Source of the DNA: Lucinisca nassula
Taxonomy: Eukaryota > Mollusca > Bivalvia > Lucinida > Lucinidae
Direction of reading: 5' to 3'
DNA length: 64,000 nt
NCBI GenBank assembly: GCA_963580285.1
Contig: OY757026.1
Coordinates: forward strand, 88,324,651-88,388,650
Position 1 is the stretch's first letter. The number at the start of each line of letters is the position of its first letter. Positions 10,001 through 22,000 of this stretch are shown one piece after another. The notes below the pieces were generated by a model. It saw only the letters and a list, made by a program, of their open reading frames with translations, was not told the DNA's origin and searched no databases. The position numbers and the translations under genes were made by a program.

Positions 10001-13000
10001 TACAGAGGCAAGAATCGGCAAATTTTTGTTGAAAAACCATAAGCGACTGGAACTTGGGGGAAAAGGTGAAGTATAAATTGGCGAGTAATGGTGGAATTGA
10101 ATAAAAACAAATAAAAGATAGTACCAGGCAGAGTTAGAATCTTTGTAGACCAGGTGTGGAAAAAAAATTCCTGGAGAACAGAAGGATACAAAACTGGATT
10201 TTTATGAGAAATTGGTGGACACATTTTCAAAGAGGAGAAGTTTTAGCGGAGATATTAAGTGGCTTTAATCAAAATGACAACAAGGATAAACCCTCCATCA
10301 CTGGGCAAAGATAAGACTTATGAGCGTTTTAAACAAGAGGTTCTAGCATGGAGAGAAATTACAGATTTGTCAAAGACAAAACAGGGCATAGCAATAGCTT
10401 TGTCTCTACCAGAGGATGATGATTGTAAAATAAAGGATAAAGTATTTGATCAAATCTCACTGGAGGACCTTAAAAGGGAAGATGGGCTGGATAGACTTAT
10501 TAAATTTTTAGATAAACATTTGGGAAAGGATGATTTGGCTGACAGTTTAGAAAAGTTTGATGATTTTGATGATTTTGGAAGGAAAGAAGGGCAAAGCATT
10601 CAAGAATATATAGCTCTGTTTGATTTCAAATACAGAAAAATTGAGAAGAAAAATATGACACTTCCATCAGAAATTTTGGCCTTTAAATTACTGAAGAGAG
10701 CTAACATTACAAAAGAAGAAAAGCTGCTAGTTCTCACTGGGATGAATTTTGAGAATAAAACAAGTTTATATGAGGAAGCAAAAGCGTCACTGAAGAAATT
10801 TAAAGGCGATGAGAAAATTGGAAGTGAACATTTAGCTATAAAATTTGAGCCATCTTATGTAGCGGAAAATGCGGAGGCGCTTCTGACTGCTGGATATGTA
10901 AGAGCTAGACCCAGCAACCAAGGAAACAACAGAGGAAGAGACGTATTGGATAGGGAAGTATATAGAAATCAATACGCTAACTTTACCAGAAATACAAATG
11001 CTAAAAGAAAGAAAGTAAATCCAAAGGGACCAGATGGTCGACCTCTCATCTGTAACTGTTGTGGATCTTTTCGCCATTTGCTGGTTGACTGTCCAGACAG
11101 TTGGGAGAACATGGAGAAAGGTAGTGAAAAGGAAGATGAATATGATGTTCTGTTTGTAAGTAACAGACAAACTGATGTTACAGAGTGGAAAACATGCAAT
11201 TACGCTATTCTTGACAGTGCTTGCAGTCGCACAATATGCGGAAAGAAATGGTTGACATCTTACATGAACTGTATGAATAGAAAAGAAAGAGGAAAAATAC
11301 GTAAGATTGACAGTAATAGGGTTTTTAAATTTGGGAATAGCTTGAAATTTAAGTCAGAAGGGGAATACAGAATTCCAGCCATCATTGCTGGTAGGAGGGT
11401 GATGATAAGAACAGATGTTGTGGCTTCCGAGATTCCATTGCTACTTTCAAGATCTGCGATGAAAAATGCACAAATGAAATTGGACTTACAGGACGATAAG
11501 GCCACTATTTTTGGTCAAGATGTTGATCTGGAAATAACAGCTTCTGGACATTGCTGTATAAAGTTAGAATGTGAAAATAAGACAGAGGATGGAGATAAAG
11601 TATCAAAGATAAACAGTGTAAATAAGAGGTTTGGAAGATTGAAGATGGACAGACAGAAAAACCATCTTCACAGTGAAAGACTTAAAAGGGAAAGGAAAAA
11701 TCAGGTAATTAGACATGAAAAAATGGTGCCTGGATATGGTGAAAGATTAGAATATGAAAACTTAGGAACCAGTCAAAGTATGCAGAAAGATACAGTGACA
11801 ATAGGCAGCATCAGAAAGAGGATAAAGAGCAGTTATGATGATGTTGAAAAGGGTGTTGAGAAACAAAGTGAGTCTGTGAGGAAACCCATCAGGAGCGTAA
11901 AAGACAGTATATATAGCCATGGAAACAGTACTGTCAGTGATAGAAAAAGTGTCTGCAGGGAGTTCATCAGCAAAAGAGAACTTTCACTATTTTGCAGGGA
12001 AATGAATAGAAAAAGCAGCAAAACTGAAGTAAATACAACAAATAAGATGCAACAAGACGGATGGAGAAATGTCAACAGCAGAAACCAAATGCTTCAAAGG
12101 GACAAGGATAATATCCAGATAAAATAGGGGACAGGTTGTATGGGCTCGCACAAAAGGAAATAATTACTATCAGGCTCAAGGAACCAGATCACATAATGTT
12201 TATGACTTACAGTGATAAGCTTGTTCAAGTCAAATGGTAATTTATGATTTTCCAACAAGAAGAAACAGCACTTGAAATTGTAAAAATGCATGTATATTTT
12301 TGTCATTTGACCATGATCAAACTTAAAACTATTTTCAGAACATTTCCAATCTACCTGATATCCTACCAACAAAAGAAGAAAGTATAATTAATGTTAATCT
12401 TTATCTAAGGGATGTAATTCATTTTATATAAGGGATGATAATTATCTACCTTTGAACTACTGTGACGTCATTAACGTCATGACAACGGCGTAACGTCTTG
12501 ATAACCTACTGTTTTTATGTCAGCCATTGTAAACATTCAACATGTAATTCCCTGAGTCTTTAGCATGATTTGACATTAACAGTTTGATGGTCACTATATA
12601 AACCTTTAAAATATTTCTCTTATTTCATGCATTTTAGTTTGCCCAAATTGCTTTGTTTACAAATGGCGACCGATTTTGCAGCCACGTGGTCAGAAAATGA
12701 CCTCATACGGTTTCCGTTTACACAATACACATTAATGCAGTCAAGGACGTAACACACACACCTGTTTTATGTCATTGATTTTAATAGAGCGTATTTCTAA
12801 AAAAATCGCTTTGAAAGGTTTTAAAAATCTAAAAACATTTCTTTAATCTCGAACCAAAACATGACCGAACGAGAGTCATTGAAAATCTTACATGGCCGAA
12901 CGTTTTAAAAAATATAAATACATATTTCACGATTACACAAGCCTGAAACAAATCGCTTTGTCTTCAAATGATGAACGATATTGAAGCCACATGATCGGCA

Positions 13001-16000
13001 AATCACGTCATGCGTTTTCATTTTAATCCATTCAAGGGCGTAATACACACATGGTTTATGTTATTGGTTTCAAAGGAGCGCATTTCTTAAATACAAATAT
13101 CGTTTAGAATGGGTGAAATAAGGCATTTTCCCTCAAAGGCATAACACTCAATGTTCAGACATGACAGGTGTGTATTGAAAATTGCGGCCTGTGAAAAAAA
13201 AAGAACAAAAAAAAAACAATTTTATATTCAAATACCAGTTCTACAGTAAACCATAAATTAATGACTTGTGTAAACAAAATAGCGTATGTCCTGCATTGAT
13301 TGACCTAATTTTCTCACCTTGCCAGCTTGCCGATAATGCCTGAGGCCAGTGTTAACGGTTTAATAATTTCGCTGCAATAAGATCAAAGAACCCGACGTGG
13401 ACTTGTCCATTTTTCACCTAGTTAGATAATGAACTGGTCTAACACCTTGTGCTGTAGGCGTATTTTGTGTACATGCTTGGATTATCAGTGGCAAACGGTC
13501 AGCTTGTTACTACAACATAATGATTTAGCGAAAATTTTCGAACCGATTTTTTTTTAAATGTTACAGAATTGTGGACCGATTTTTTAATCTTCTTCTGAAG
13601 TCAAAATCGGTTTATGAAAGGCAAATTCGGTCCAGAACCGGAAAACCGACATTTTCTCGAGCCCTGAGCCCGACATTCCTTGGGTTGGAAACAGCTATAT
13701 TGAATCAATACTTGTAAAATATCCTTTTCTCACACTGGTGTGTTATCTAAATGGTACACCAACTTATCGTGTTGCTCATGACTATTTTATACAAGTTCTA
13801 AATACATATGGTCTGTTATCTAAATGGTACACCAACTTACCGTGTTGCTCATGACTATTTTATACAAGTTCTAAATACATATGGTCTGTTATCTAAATGG
13901 TACACCAACTTACCGTGTTGCTCAAGCCTATTTTACACAAGTTCTAAATACATATGGTCTGTTATCTAAATGGTACACCAACTTACCGTGTTGCTCATGA
14001 CTATTATACACAAGTTCTAAATACATAGGGATAAACACTGATTTCAGAATCATAGACAGCTCCACAAAATGGTACAACAACTTGACATGTTGCTTATGAC
14101 TATCATACACAAGTTCTAAATACATATCGATTAACACTGGATACAGAATCATAGACAGCTCCACTAAATGGTACATCTACTTGCCATGTTGCTTATGACT
14201 GTTATACACAAGTTCTAAATACATATGGGTAAACACTGGATACAGAATCCTAGACAGCTCCACTAAATAGTACACCAACTTACCATGTTGCTCATGACTA
14301 TTATACACAAGTTCTTAAAGGTGCATTATTGAGCTACCGGGTCTCAAATTTTTTTTCTGGTTTTTATCTTCAATGCATACTCCTTTGTCATGTGTACACT
14401 TTTGGAGCCAAATACAGCTTCAGAACCTTGTGAAAATGGTCGTTTTCATTCGTGTTTGCCCTTAGCTCTGAACATGTGTTCGGAATTTCTGTTCTAAAAA
14501 TAAATCTGCCACTTTACACATACATGGCGACAGTATCGTCTCTGAGTGTCGTTACTTATGGCATGATATTCAGCTTCATATTTTTTCCGATTCAGGCATG
14601 GCCTGAGCAAACAAGGCCAAAAAAGAATGTCGCATAAAGTCATATATGGGGATTCTATTTTTGTCACTAACTAAAAATAAATCTAACTAGTGTTCGAAAC
14701 CTAGTTAGGTAATCCCTCTCAAACTCGTTTACCGGTCATCATAATTATTCGCATTTTGGCATAAAATGCATTCATTTGTATTGTTTTAAAGAAAAATACT
14801 GGCTATATGTATTTTATTTTTGGAAGCATTTTTTTTCCAGATAGCTCAATAATGCACCTTTAATGCATATGGATAAACACTGGATACAGACCCATAGACA
14901 GCTCAACTAAATGGTACACCAACTTACCGTGTTGCTCATGACTATTATACACAAGTTCTTAATGCATATGGATAAACATTGGATACAGAATCATAGACAG
15001 CTCAACTAAATGGTACACCAACTTACCGTGTTGCTCATGACTATTATACACAAGTTCTTAATGCATATGGATAAACACTGGATACAGACCCATAGACAGC
15101 TCAACTAAATGGTACACCAACTTACCGTGTTGCTCATGACTATTATACATAAGTTCTAAATACATATGGATTAACACTTGATATAGAATCATAGACAGCT
15201 CCACTAAATGGTACATAAACTTACCTTGTTGCTCATGACTATTATACCGGCCCCCGCCTAAAGGGGCTTGAAGAAATATATGGGCTGCAGGATGCTTCCA
15301 CGCAGAGCTGAATCCGGCCCGCACACTAGTACTGGTAAACCGCTTAGAGGATCTAAGCCTGTCCAGGAACCGCGGTGCGAGGCGGACCGTCCATGCTAAT
15401 AAACCCTATTGGTTTCATTGGGCGACAGGGCTTGAGATGTCATTTCATCTCAATGTCGGGTAAAAGTCCCACAAAATTGGAAGCAACGTCTCCAAAATGA
15501 CCTTTACACTGTTGACGGGGACGTTAAACCTCAAATCAAATCAAACATGACTATTATACACAAGTTCTTAATGCATATGGATAAACACTGGATACAGAAT
15601 CATAGACAGCTCCACTAAATGGTACATTAACTTACCGTGTTGCTCATGACAATTATACACAAGTTCTAAATACATATGGATAAACACTGATTTCAGAATC
15701 ATAGACAGCTCCACAAAATGGTACAACAACTTGACATGTTGCTTATGACTATCATACACAAGTTCTAAATACATATCGATTAACACTGGATACAGAATCA
15801 TAGACAGCTCCACTAAATGGTACATCTACTTGCCATGTTGCTTATGACTGTTATACACAAGTTCTAAATACATATGGGTAAACACTGGATACAGAATCCT
15901 AGACAGCTCCACTAAATAGTACACCAACTTACCATGTTGCTCATGACTATTATACACAAGTTCTTAAAGGTGCATTATTGAGCTACCGGGTCTCAAATTT

Positions 16001-19000
16001 TTTTTCTGGTTTTTATCTTCAATGCATACTCCTTTGTCATGTGTACACTTTTGGAGCCAAATACAGCTTCAGAACCTTGTGAAAATGGTCGTTTTCATTC
16101 GTGTTTGCCCTTAGCTCTGAACATGTGTTCGGAATTTCTGTTCTAAAAATAAATCTGCCACTTTACACATACATGGCGACAGTATCGTCTCTGAGTGTCG
16201 TTACTTATGGCATGATATTCAGCTTCATATTTTTTCCGATTCAGGCATGGCCTGAGCAAACAAGGCCAAAAAAGAATGTCGCATAAAGTCATATATGGGG
16301 ATTCTATTTTTGTCACTAACTAAAAATAAATCTAACTAGTGTTCGAAACCTAGTTAGGTAATCCCTCTCAAACCCGTTTACCGGTCATCATAATTGTTCG
16401 CATTTTGGCATAAAATGCATTCATTTGTATTGTTTTAAAGAAAAATAAATACTGGCTATATGTATTTTATTTTTGGAAGCATTTTTTTTCCAGATAGCTC
16501 AATAATGCACCTTTAATGCATATGGATAAACACTGGATACAGACCCATAGACAGCTCAACTAAATGGTACACCAACTTACCGTGTTGCTCATGACTATTA
16601 TACACAAGTTCTTAATGCATATGGATAAACATTGGATACAGAATCATAGACAGCTCAACTAAATGGTACACCAACTTACCGTGTTGCTCATGACTATTAT
16701 ACACAAGTTCTTAATGCATATGGATAAACACTGGATACAGACCCATAGACAGCTCAACTAAATGGTACACCAACTTACCGTGTTGCTCATGACTATTATA
16801 CATAAGTTCTAAATACATATGGATTAACACTTGATATAGAATCATAGACAGCTCCACTAAATGGTACATAAACTTACCTTGTTGCTCATGACTATTATAC
16901 CGGCCCCCGCCTAAAGGGGCTTGAAGAAATATATGGGCTGCAGGATGCTTCCACGCAGAGCTGAATCCGGCCCGCACACTAGTACTGGTAAACCGCTTAG
17001 AGGATCTAAGCCTGTCCAGGAACCGCGGTGCGAGGCGGACCGTCCATGCTAATAAACCCTATTGGTTTCATTGGGCGACAGGGCTTGAGATGTCATTTCA
17101 TCTCAATGTCGGGTAAAAGTCCCACAAAATTGGAAGCAACGTCTCCAAAATGACCTTTACACTGTTGACGGGGACGTTAAACCTCAAATCAAACAAATCA
17201 AATCAAACATGACTATTATACACAAGTTCTTAATGCATATGGATAAACACTGGATACAGAATCATAGACAGCTCCACTAAATGGTACATTAACTTACCGT
17301 GTTGCTCATGACTATTATACACAAGTTCTAAATACATATGGATAAACACTGATTTCAGAATCATAGACAGCTCCACAAAATGGTACAACAACTTGACATG
17401 TTGCTTATGACTATCATACACAAGTTCTAAATACATATCGATTAACACTGGATACAGAATCATAGACAGCTCCACTAAATGGTACATCTACTTGCCATGT
17501 TGCTTATGACTGTTATACACAAGTTCTAAATACATATGGGTAAACACTGGATACAGAATCCTAGACAGCTCCACTAAATAGTACACCAACTTACCATGTT
17601 GCTCATGACTATTATACACAAGTTCTTAAAGGTGCATTATTGAGCTACCGGGTCTCAAATTTTTTTTCTGGTTTTTATCTTCAATGCATACTCCTTTGTC
17701 ATGTGTACACTTTTGGAGCCAAATACAGCTTCAGAACCTTGTGAAAATGGTCGTTTTCATTCGTGTTTGCCCTTAGCTCTGAACATGTGTTCGGAATTTC
17801 TGTTCTAAAAATAAATCTGCCACTTTACACATACATGGCGACAGTATCGTCTCTGAGTGTCGTTACTTATGGCATGATATTCAGCTTCATATTTTTTCCG
17901 ATTCAGGCATGGCCTGAGCAAACAAGGCCAAAAAAGAATGTCGCATAAAGTCATATATGGGGATTCTATTTTTGTCACTAACTAAAAATAAATCTAACTA
18001 GTGTTCGAAACCTAGTTAGGTAATCCCTCTCAAACTCGTTTACCGGTCATCATAATTGTTCGCATTTTGGCATAAAATGCATTCATTTGTATTGTTTTAA
18101 AGAAAAATACTGGCTATATGTATTTTATTTTTGGAAGCATTTTTTTTCCAGATAGCTCAATAATGCACCTTTAATGTATATGGATAAACACTGGATACAG
18201 ACCCATAGACAGCTCAACTAAATGGTACACCAACTTACCGTGTTGCTCATGACTATTATACACAAGTTCTTAATGCATATGGATAAACATTGGATACAGA
18301 ATCATAGACAGCTCAACTAAATGGTACACCAACTTACCGTGTTGCTCATGACTATTATACACAAGTTCTTAATGCATATGGATAAACACTGGATACAGAC
18401 CCATAGACAGCTCAACTAAATGGTACACCAACTTACCGTGTTGCTCATGACTATTATACATAAGTTCTAAATACATATGGATTAACACTTGATATAGAAT
18501 CATAGACAGCTCCACTAAATGGTACATAAACTTACCTTGTTGCTCATGACTATTATACCGGCCCCCGCCTAAAGGGGCTTAAAGAAATATATGGGCTGCA
18601 GGATGCTTCCACGCAGAGCTGAATCCGGCCCGCACACTAGTACTGGTAAACCGCTTAGAGGATCTAAGCCTGTCCAGGAACCGCGGTGCGAGGCCGACCG
18701 TCCATGCTAATAAACCCTATTGGTTTCATTGGGCGACAGGGCTTGAGATGTCATTTCATCTCAATGTCAGGTAAAAGTCCCACAAAATTGGAAGCAACGT
18801 CTCCAAAATGACCTTTACACTGTTGACGGGGACGTTAAACCTCAAATCAAACAAATCAAATCAAACATGACTATTATACACAAGTTCTAAATGCATATGG
18901 ATAAACACTGGATACAGAATCATAGACAGCTCCACTAAATGGTACATTAACTTACCGTGTTGCTCATGACTATTATACACAAGTTCTAAATACATATGGA

Positions 19001-22000
19001 TAAACACTGGATACAGAATCATAGACAGCTCCACCTGCAAAATATATGACCAACAGTATAACAGTCAACCCTCTCTATAATGACATTTGATATAGCGATA
19101 AAACGTGTTATAAAAACAATTTAAATGGAACAATCCCTTGATCCAGGTGAGATGCAAACTAAGAAAAATTATATGAAATTATCCAATAAACATATGTCCT
19201 GGGTATTTGATAGAATCACTGAGGCAATTCTTACCAAAATCCACATCACATGCTTCTTGTAGTACCATAATGATCATAAGTACTTGGACAGACATGCCTA
19301 AGCAAACAGTGCAACTCATCCACACCCATGTAAGATCTTTTTCTAGCATACATTTCTCTTCTTAGCATGGATTTTTAATAAGGCTGTTAATCTGACTGCT
19401 GATGTCTGGCATATCATGCATGACAATGCTGTAACGGGTAGCGACACCTGGATACATGAGTGACATCAACCTTTATGACATGATATCAGGTCAAACCAGT
19501 GCATATCAACTTTTATCATATGATGTTGCGTCTGAGAATGTAATAACGTCATGTAATAAATTCGATAATCCACTAGTGGATTAAATATGCAAATTAGTTA
19601 GATAAGCCCCGTAACTTTATATGTAGGACGTCCTTAACGACGTCGCATTAACTTATGGCGGAATATTGACATTTTTGTTAACAAATCGTGAACAAAATGC
19701 GTTTTAAATGTCATATGATAAATAGAATCTTACATTCCTGTTCATGTATTATTGAATTTATTAAACTCGTTGAGGAAAAGGGATGAAATGCTCGATAAGG
19801 CCTCACATTTTATCCCTTTTTCTCAACTCGTTTTAATAAATTCAATAATACATGAACACGAATGTAAGATCCTCTATACCAACAATTTATTAAACTCGTT
19901 GAGGAAAAGGAATAAAATGCGAGGCTTTGCCTCGCATTTTATCCCTTTTCCTCAACGAGTAATAATACATGAGCACTCAAGGAAGATCCTCTATATCAAG
20001 CATAGGAGGTTTCTAGATTTTTATCCCATCCGTGGGTAGGATAACCTCAGTAGGAAAAGGATAACCTCAGTAGGATAAGTGTGTGTGTGTGAATTTGGGT
20101 TAAACGTCGCTTTCAACAATTTTTCAGTCATATCACGACAGTGTCTGGTTGCAACAGGGAGCTCAATGCTCACTTTTATAGTGCTGCCTCACTGAAGTAT
20201 CATGTCCCAGACACATTACATGATACCACACCCAGTCACATTATCCTGACACTGGGTCGACCAGTCCTAGCTCTACCCCGTAAATCTGAGTGCCAAGCGA
20301 GGAGCAGCTAGTACCATTATTAACAACTTTGGTATGTCGCGACCCAGGATCGAACCCGTGACCTCCCGTTCCCCGGAGCGGACACTCTACCAACTGAGCT
20401 ATCGGGGCCAGTCAGTAGGATAAGGATAACCTCAGTAGGATAAGGATAACCTCAGTAGGATAAGAGTTTCTATCCCAGGGTAAAATCCAGGATTTCCTGA
20501 TCTAGTTTGTAAGAAAAAATATTTGTATGTGTACCTTGTGCACATCCAGACAAGATTCAATGAACATCTTGAAGTCTGTGTAATTATCATCGTACAATGT
20601 GGGGTCATCTTCACTGAAAGAGAAACAAGACAAAATAATTCAGAATCCTCCAGTCAAAGACTTGCTAGCTTAACCCATACTGTACTGGAAACACTCAAGA
20701 CGGGTAATTGGCAAGCAGTGCAGGCCCAGATCAGATGCCGCAGAAAGTGGCGTCCGATCAGGGCCTACACTGTTGCAAACAGTTCAGCCATTTTCCAAAC
20801 AAATTTTGGATAAAGAAAAAAACACAACCTGACACGTCCAAATTTTGCAATGGACTTGTTGTGCTGCTAAGGAGGAAGATTCCATTTGGTACAAAATGGG
20901 AAAAGGAACTTGTGGTCAAAATATTTTTTTTGTGTGAATTATGCAGCATATATGCTTTTTTATGTGTTGCAAGTATGCATACATTTGTATGTTTTACATC
21001 GTCACACTCCATGCAAGACACTTTTGTACTTGAAGCAGTACAAGTCTGAGCAAAGTTCAAAGATTGGAAGTAAATAGAGGATCTTACATGAGTGGTCATT
21101 TTATATGAAATTTATGAAACGAGCCTTTGGCGAGTTTCATAAATTTCATATGAAATGGCCATGAGTGTAAGATTCTGTTTATCATATGACCATTTTAAAT
21201 TGGATTTTATCGCCTTTAAATTTGGCATCTTTTTCCACAACAAGAATTCCGCAGAAGGCGGTGTCGCACCTGCTGGGGGCGAAAGTCATAGAAGCCACAA
21301 TCAGAATGTTGTTATTAACTAGAGAAAGTTACCAGTGGGTCACGTATACCCCCGGCCAGCGTCACCCTCTGATATATCTTTCGAGCTTGTATGTAATATG
21401 AATGAAGTCAAGAAGCTATAAGAATCTATAAATGTGCTTGTAAAAGCTAAACCAAACATAAAATTTCTAAATGGACCAAGGGAGTGAGGGCATCAAATAG
21501 AACATACAGGCATCTATCAACTTTGACATAAAACTTTAACCAAATGTAAAATTTCTAAGTCCGTGACCTTGAGGTCAAGGTCACCGTGGGTGGGGGAAGG
21601 GACATGTATCATGAATCATTTATCAAACATGAAGAGAATCTAACATGTGGTTACAGAGATATCAGCCATGAAAAAGGTTTAACACAAAACTTTGACATAC
21701 AAGTAGATGAACAGACAGACAGACAGCCTACCGAGGGGCTTGACCCAGGGGCTTAGATATTCCATATGAAAGGTAATGCTATAGAGATATCCTTTACCAA
21801 ACATGAAGAGAATCTAACATGTGGTTACAGAGATATCAGCAATGAAAAAGGTTTAACACAAAACTTTGACGAAAAATTAGATGAACAGACAGACAGACAG
21901 CCCACCCACGGGCTTGACCCAGGTGCTTAGATATTCCATATGAAAGGTAATGCTATAGAGATATCCTTTACCAAACATGAAGAGAATGTAACATGTGGTT

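Larger units (their letters stand above)
9755..12581 (+). mobile_element. Gag-only LTR retrotransposon, recent insertion
   Basis: Two 190-bp LTRs (9755-9944 and 12392-12581), TG to CA, that I read as identical, flanked by the 5-bp duplication GTTTG (9750-9754 and 12582-12586). The primer-binding site TGGTAGCAGAG (9947-9957) is complementary to the 3' end of initiator tRNA-Met. A purine tract ACAAAAGAAGAAAG precedes the right LTR. The only coding sequence is a gag/protease-like ORF; there is no reverse transcriptase, RNase H or integrase. It would depend on a partner element for movement. Confidence 0.92.
9428..13666. mobile_element. hAT-like non-autonomous element hosting an LTR element
   Basis: Inverted ends CAGGGCTCGAGAAA and TTTCTCGAGCCCTG. 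The flanks AGTCCAAC (9420-9427) and AGCCCGAC (13667-13674) agree at 6 of 8 positions, fitting an aged 8-bp hAT target duplication. About 1.4 kb is its own sequence with no transposase; the rest is the inserted LTR element. Two related segments about 300 bp apart (12647-12805 and 12953-13095) look like an old tandem duplication. Confidence 0.75.
13740..18955 (-). repeat. TAF5: 99-bp satellite made of TAF5 exon 4 copies
   Basis: Tandem array of about 27 degenerate copies directly downstream of exon 4 in intron 4. Each full unit is 78 bp of exon (lacking the first G) plus 21 bp, GTAAGTTGGTGTACCATTTAG, which holds a donor at its start and an acceptor AG at its end. 99 is a multiple of three, and the unit reads through as VELSMILYP...HEQH + GKLVYHL. 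At the distal end (13740-13975) three units are shortened to 73 bp by loss of the middle of the exon. Copies vary by substitutions, and several have amino-acid changes such as ILYP to ILKS. A MITE and a SINE interrupt the array at regular intervals. Confidence 0.9.
14318..18955. repeat. Higher-order repeat of about 1.65 kb, about 2.8 copies
   Basis: Units begin at 14318, 15967 and 17629 (spacing 1649 and 1662 bp). Each holds one 543-547 bp MITE, four exon-4 copies, one 299-308 bp SINE, and about four more exon-4 copies. The SINE and MITE junctions are at the same satellite positions in every unit, so both insertions came before the duplications. Small differences exist, such as a 4-bp insertion in the second MITE and a variable SINE tail length. 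Confidence 0.9.

Noticed and set aside
13928..17487. Small minus-strand proteins with HMYLELVYN repeats as independent genes
   Set aside because: They are read-through of the exon-4 satellite; they have no start signals of their own and are broken by the MITE and SINE.
14452..17948. Identical 61-codon plus-strand frames
   Set aside because: They lie inside three copies of the same MITE and carry no recognisable domain; identity comes from segmental duplication.
20340..20411. Functional tRNA gene (minus strand)
   Set aside because: Box A and B are good, but the sequence continues into a SINE body with a target duplication, so it is a SINE head.
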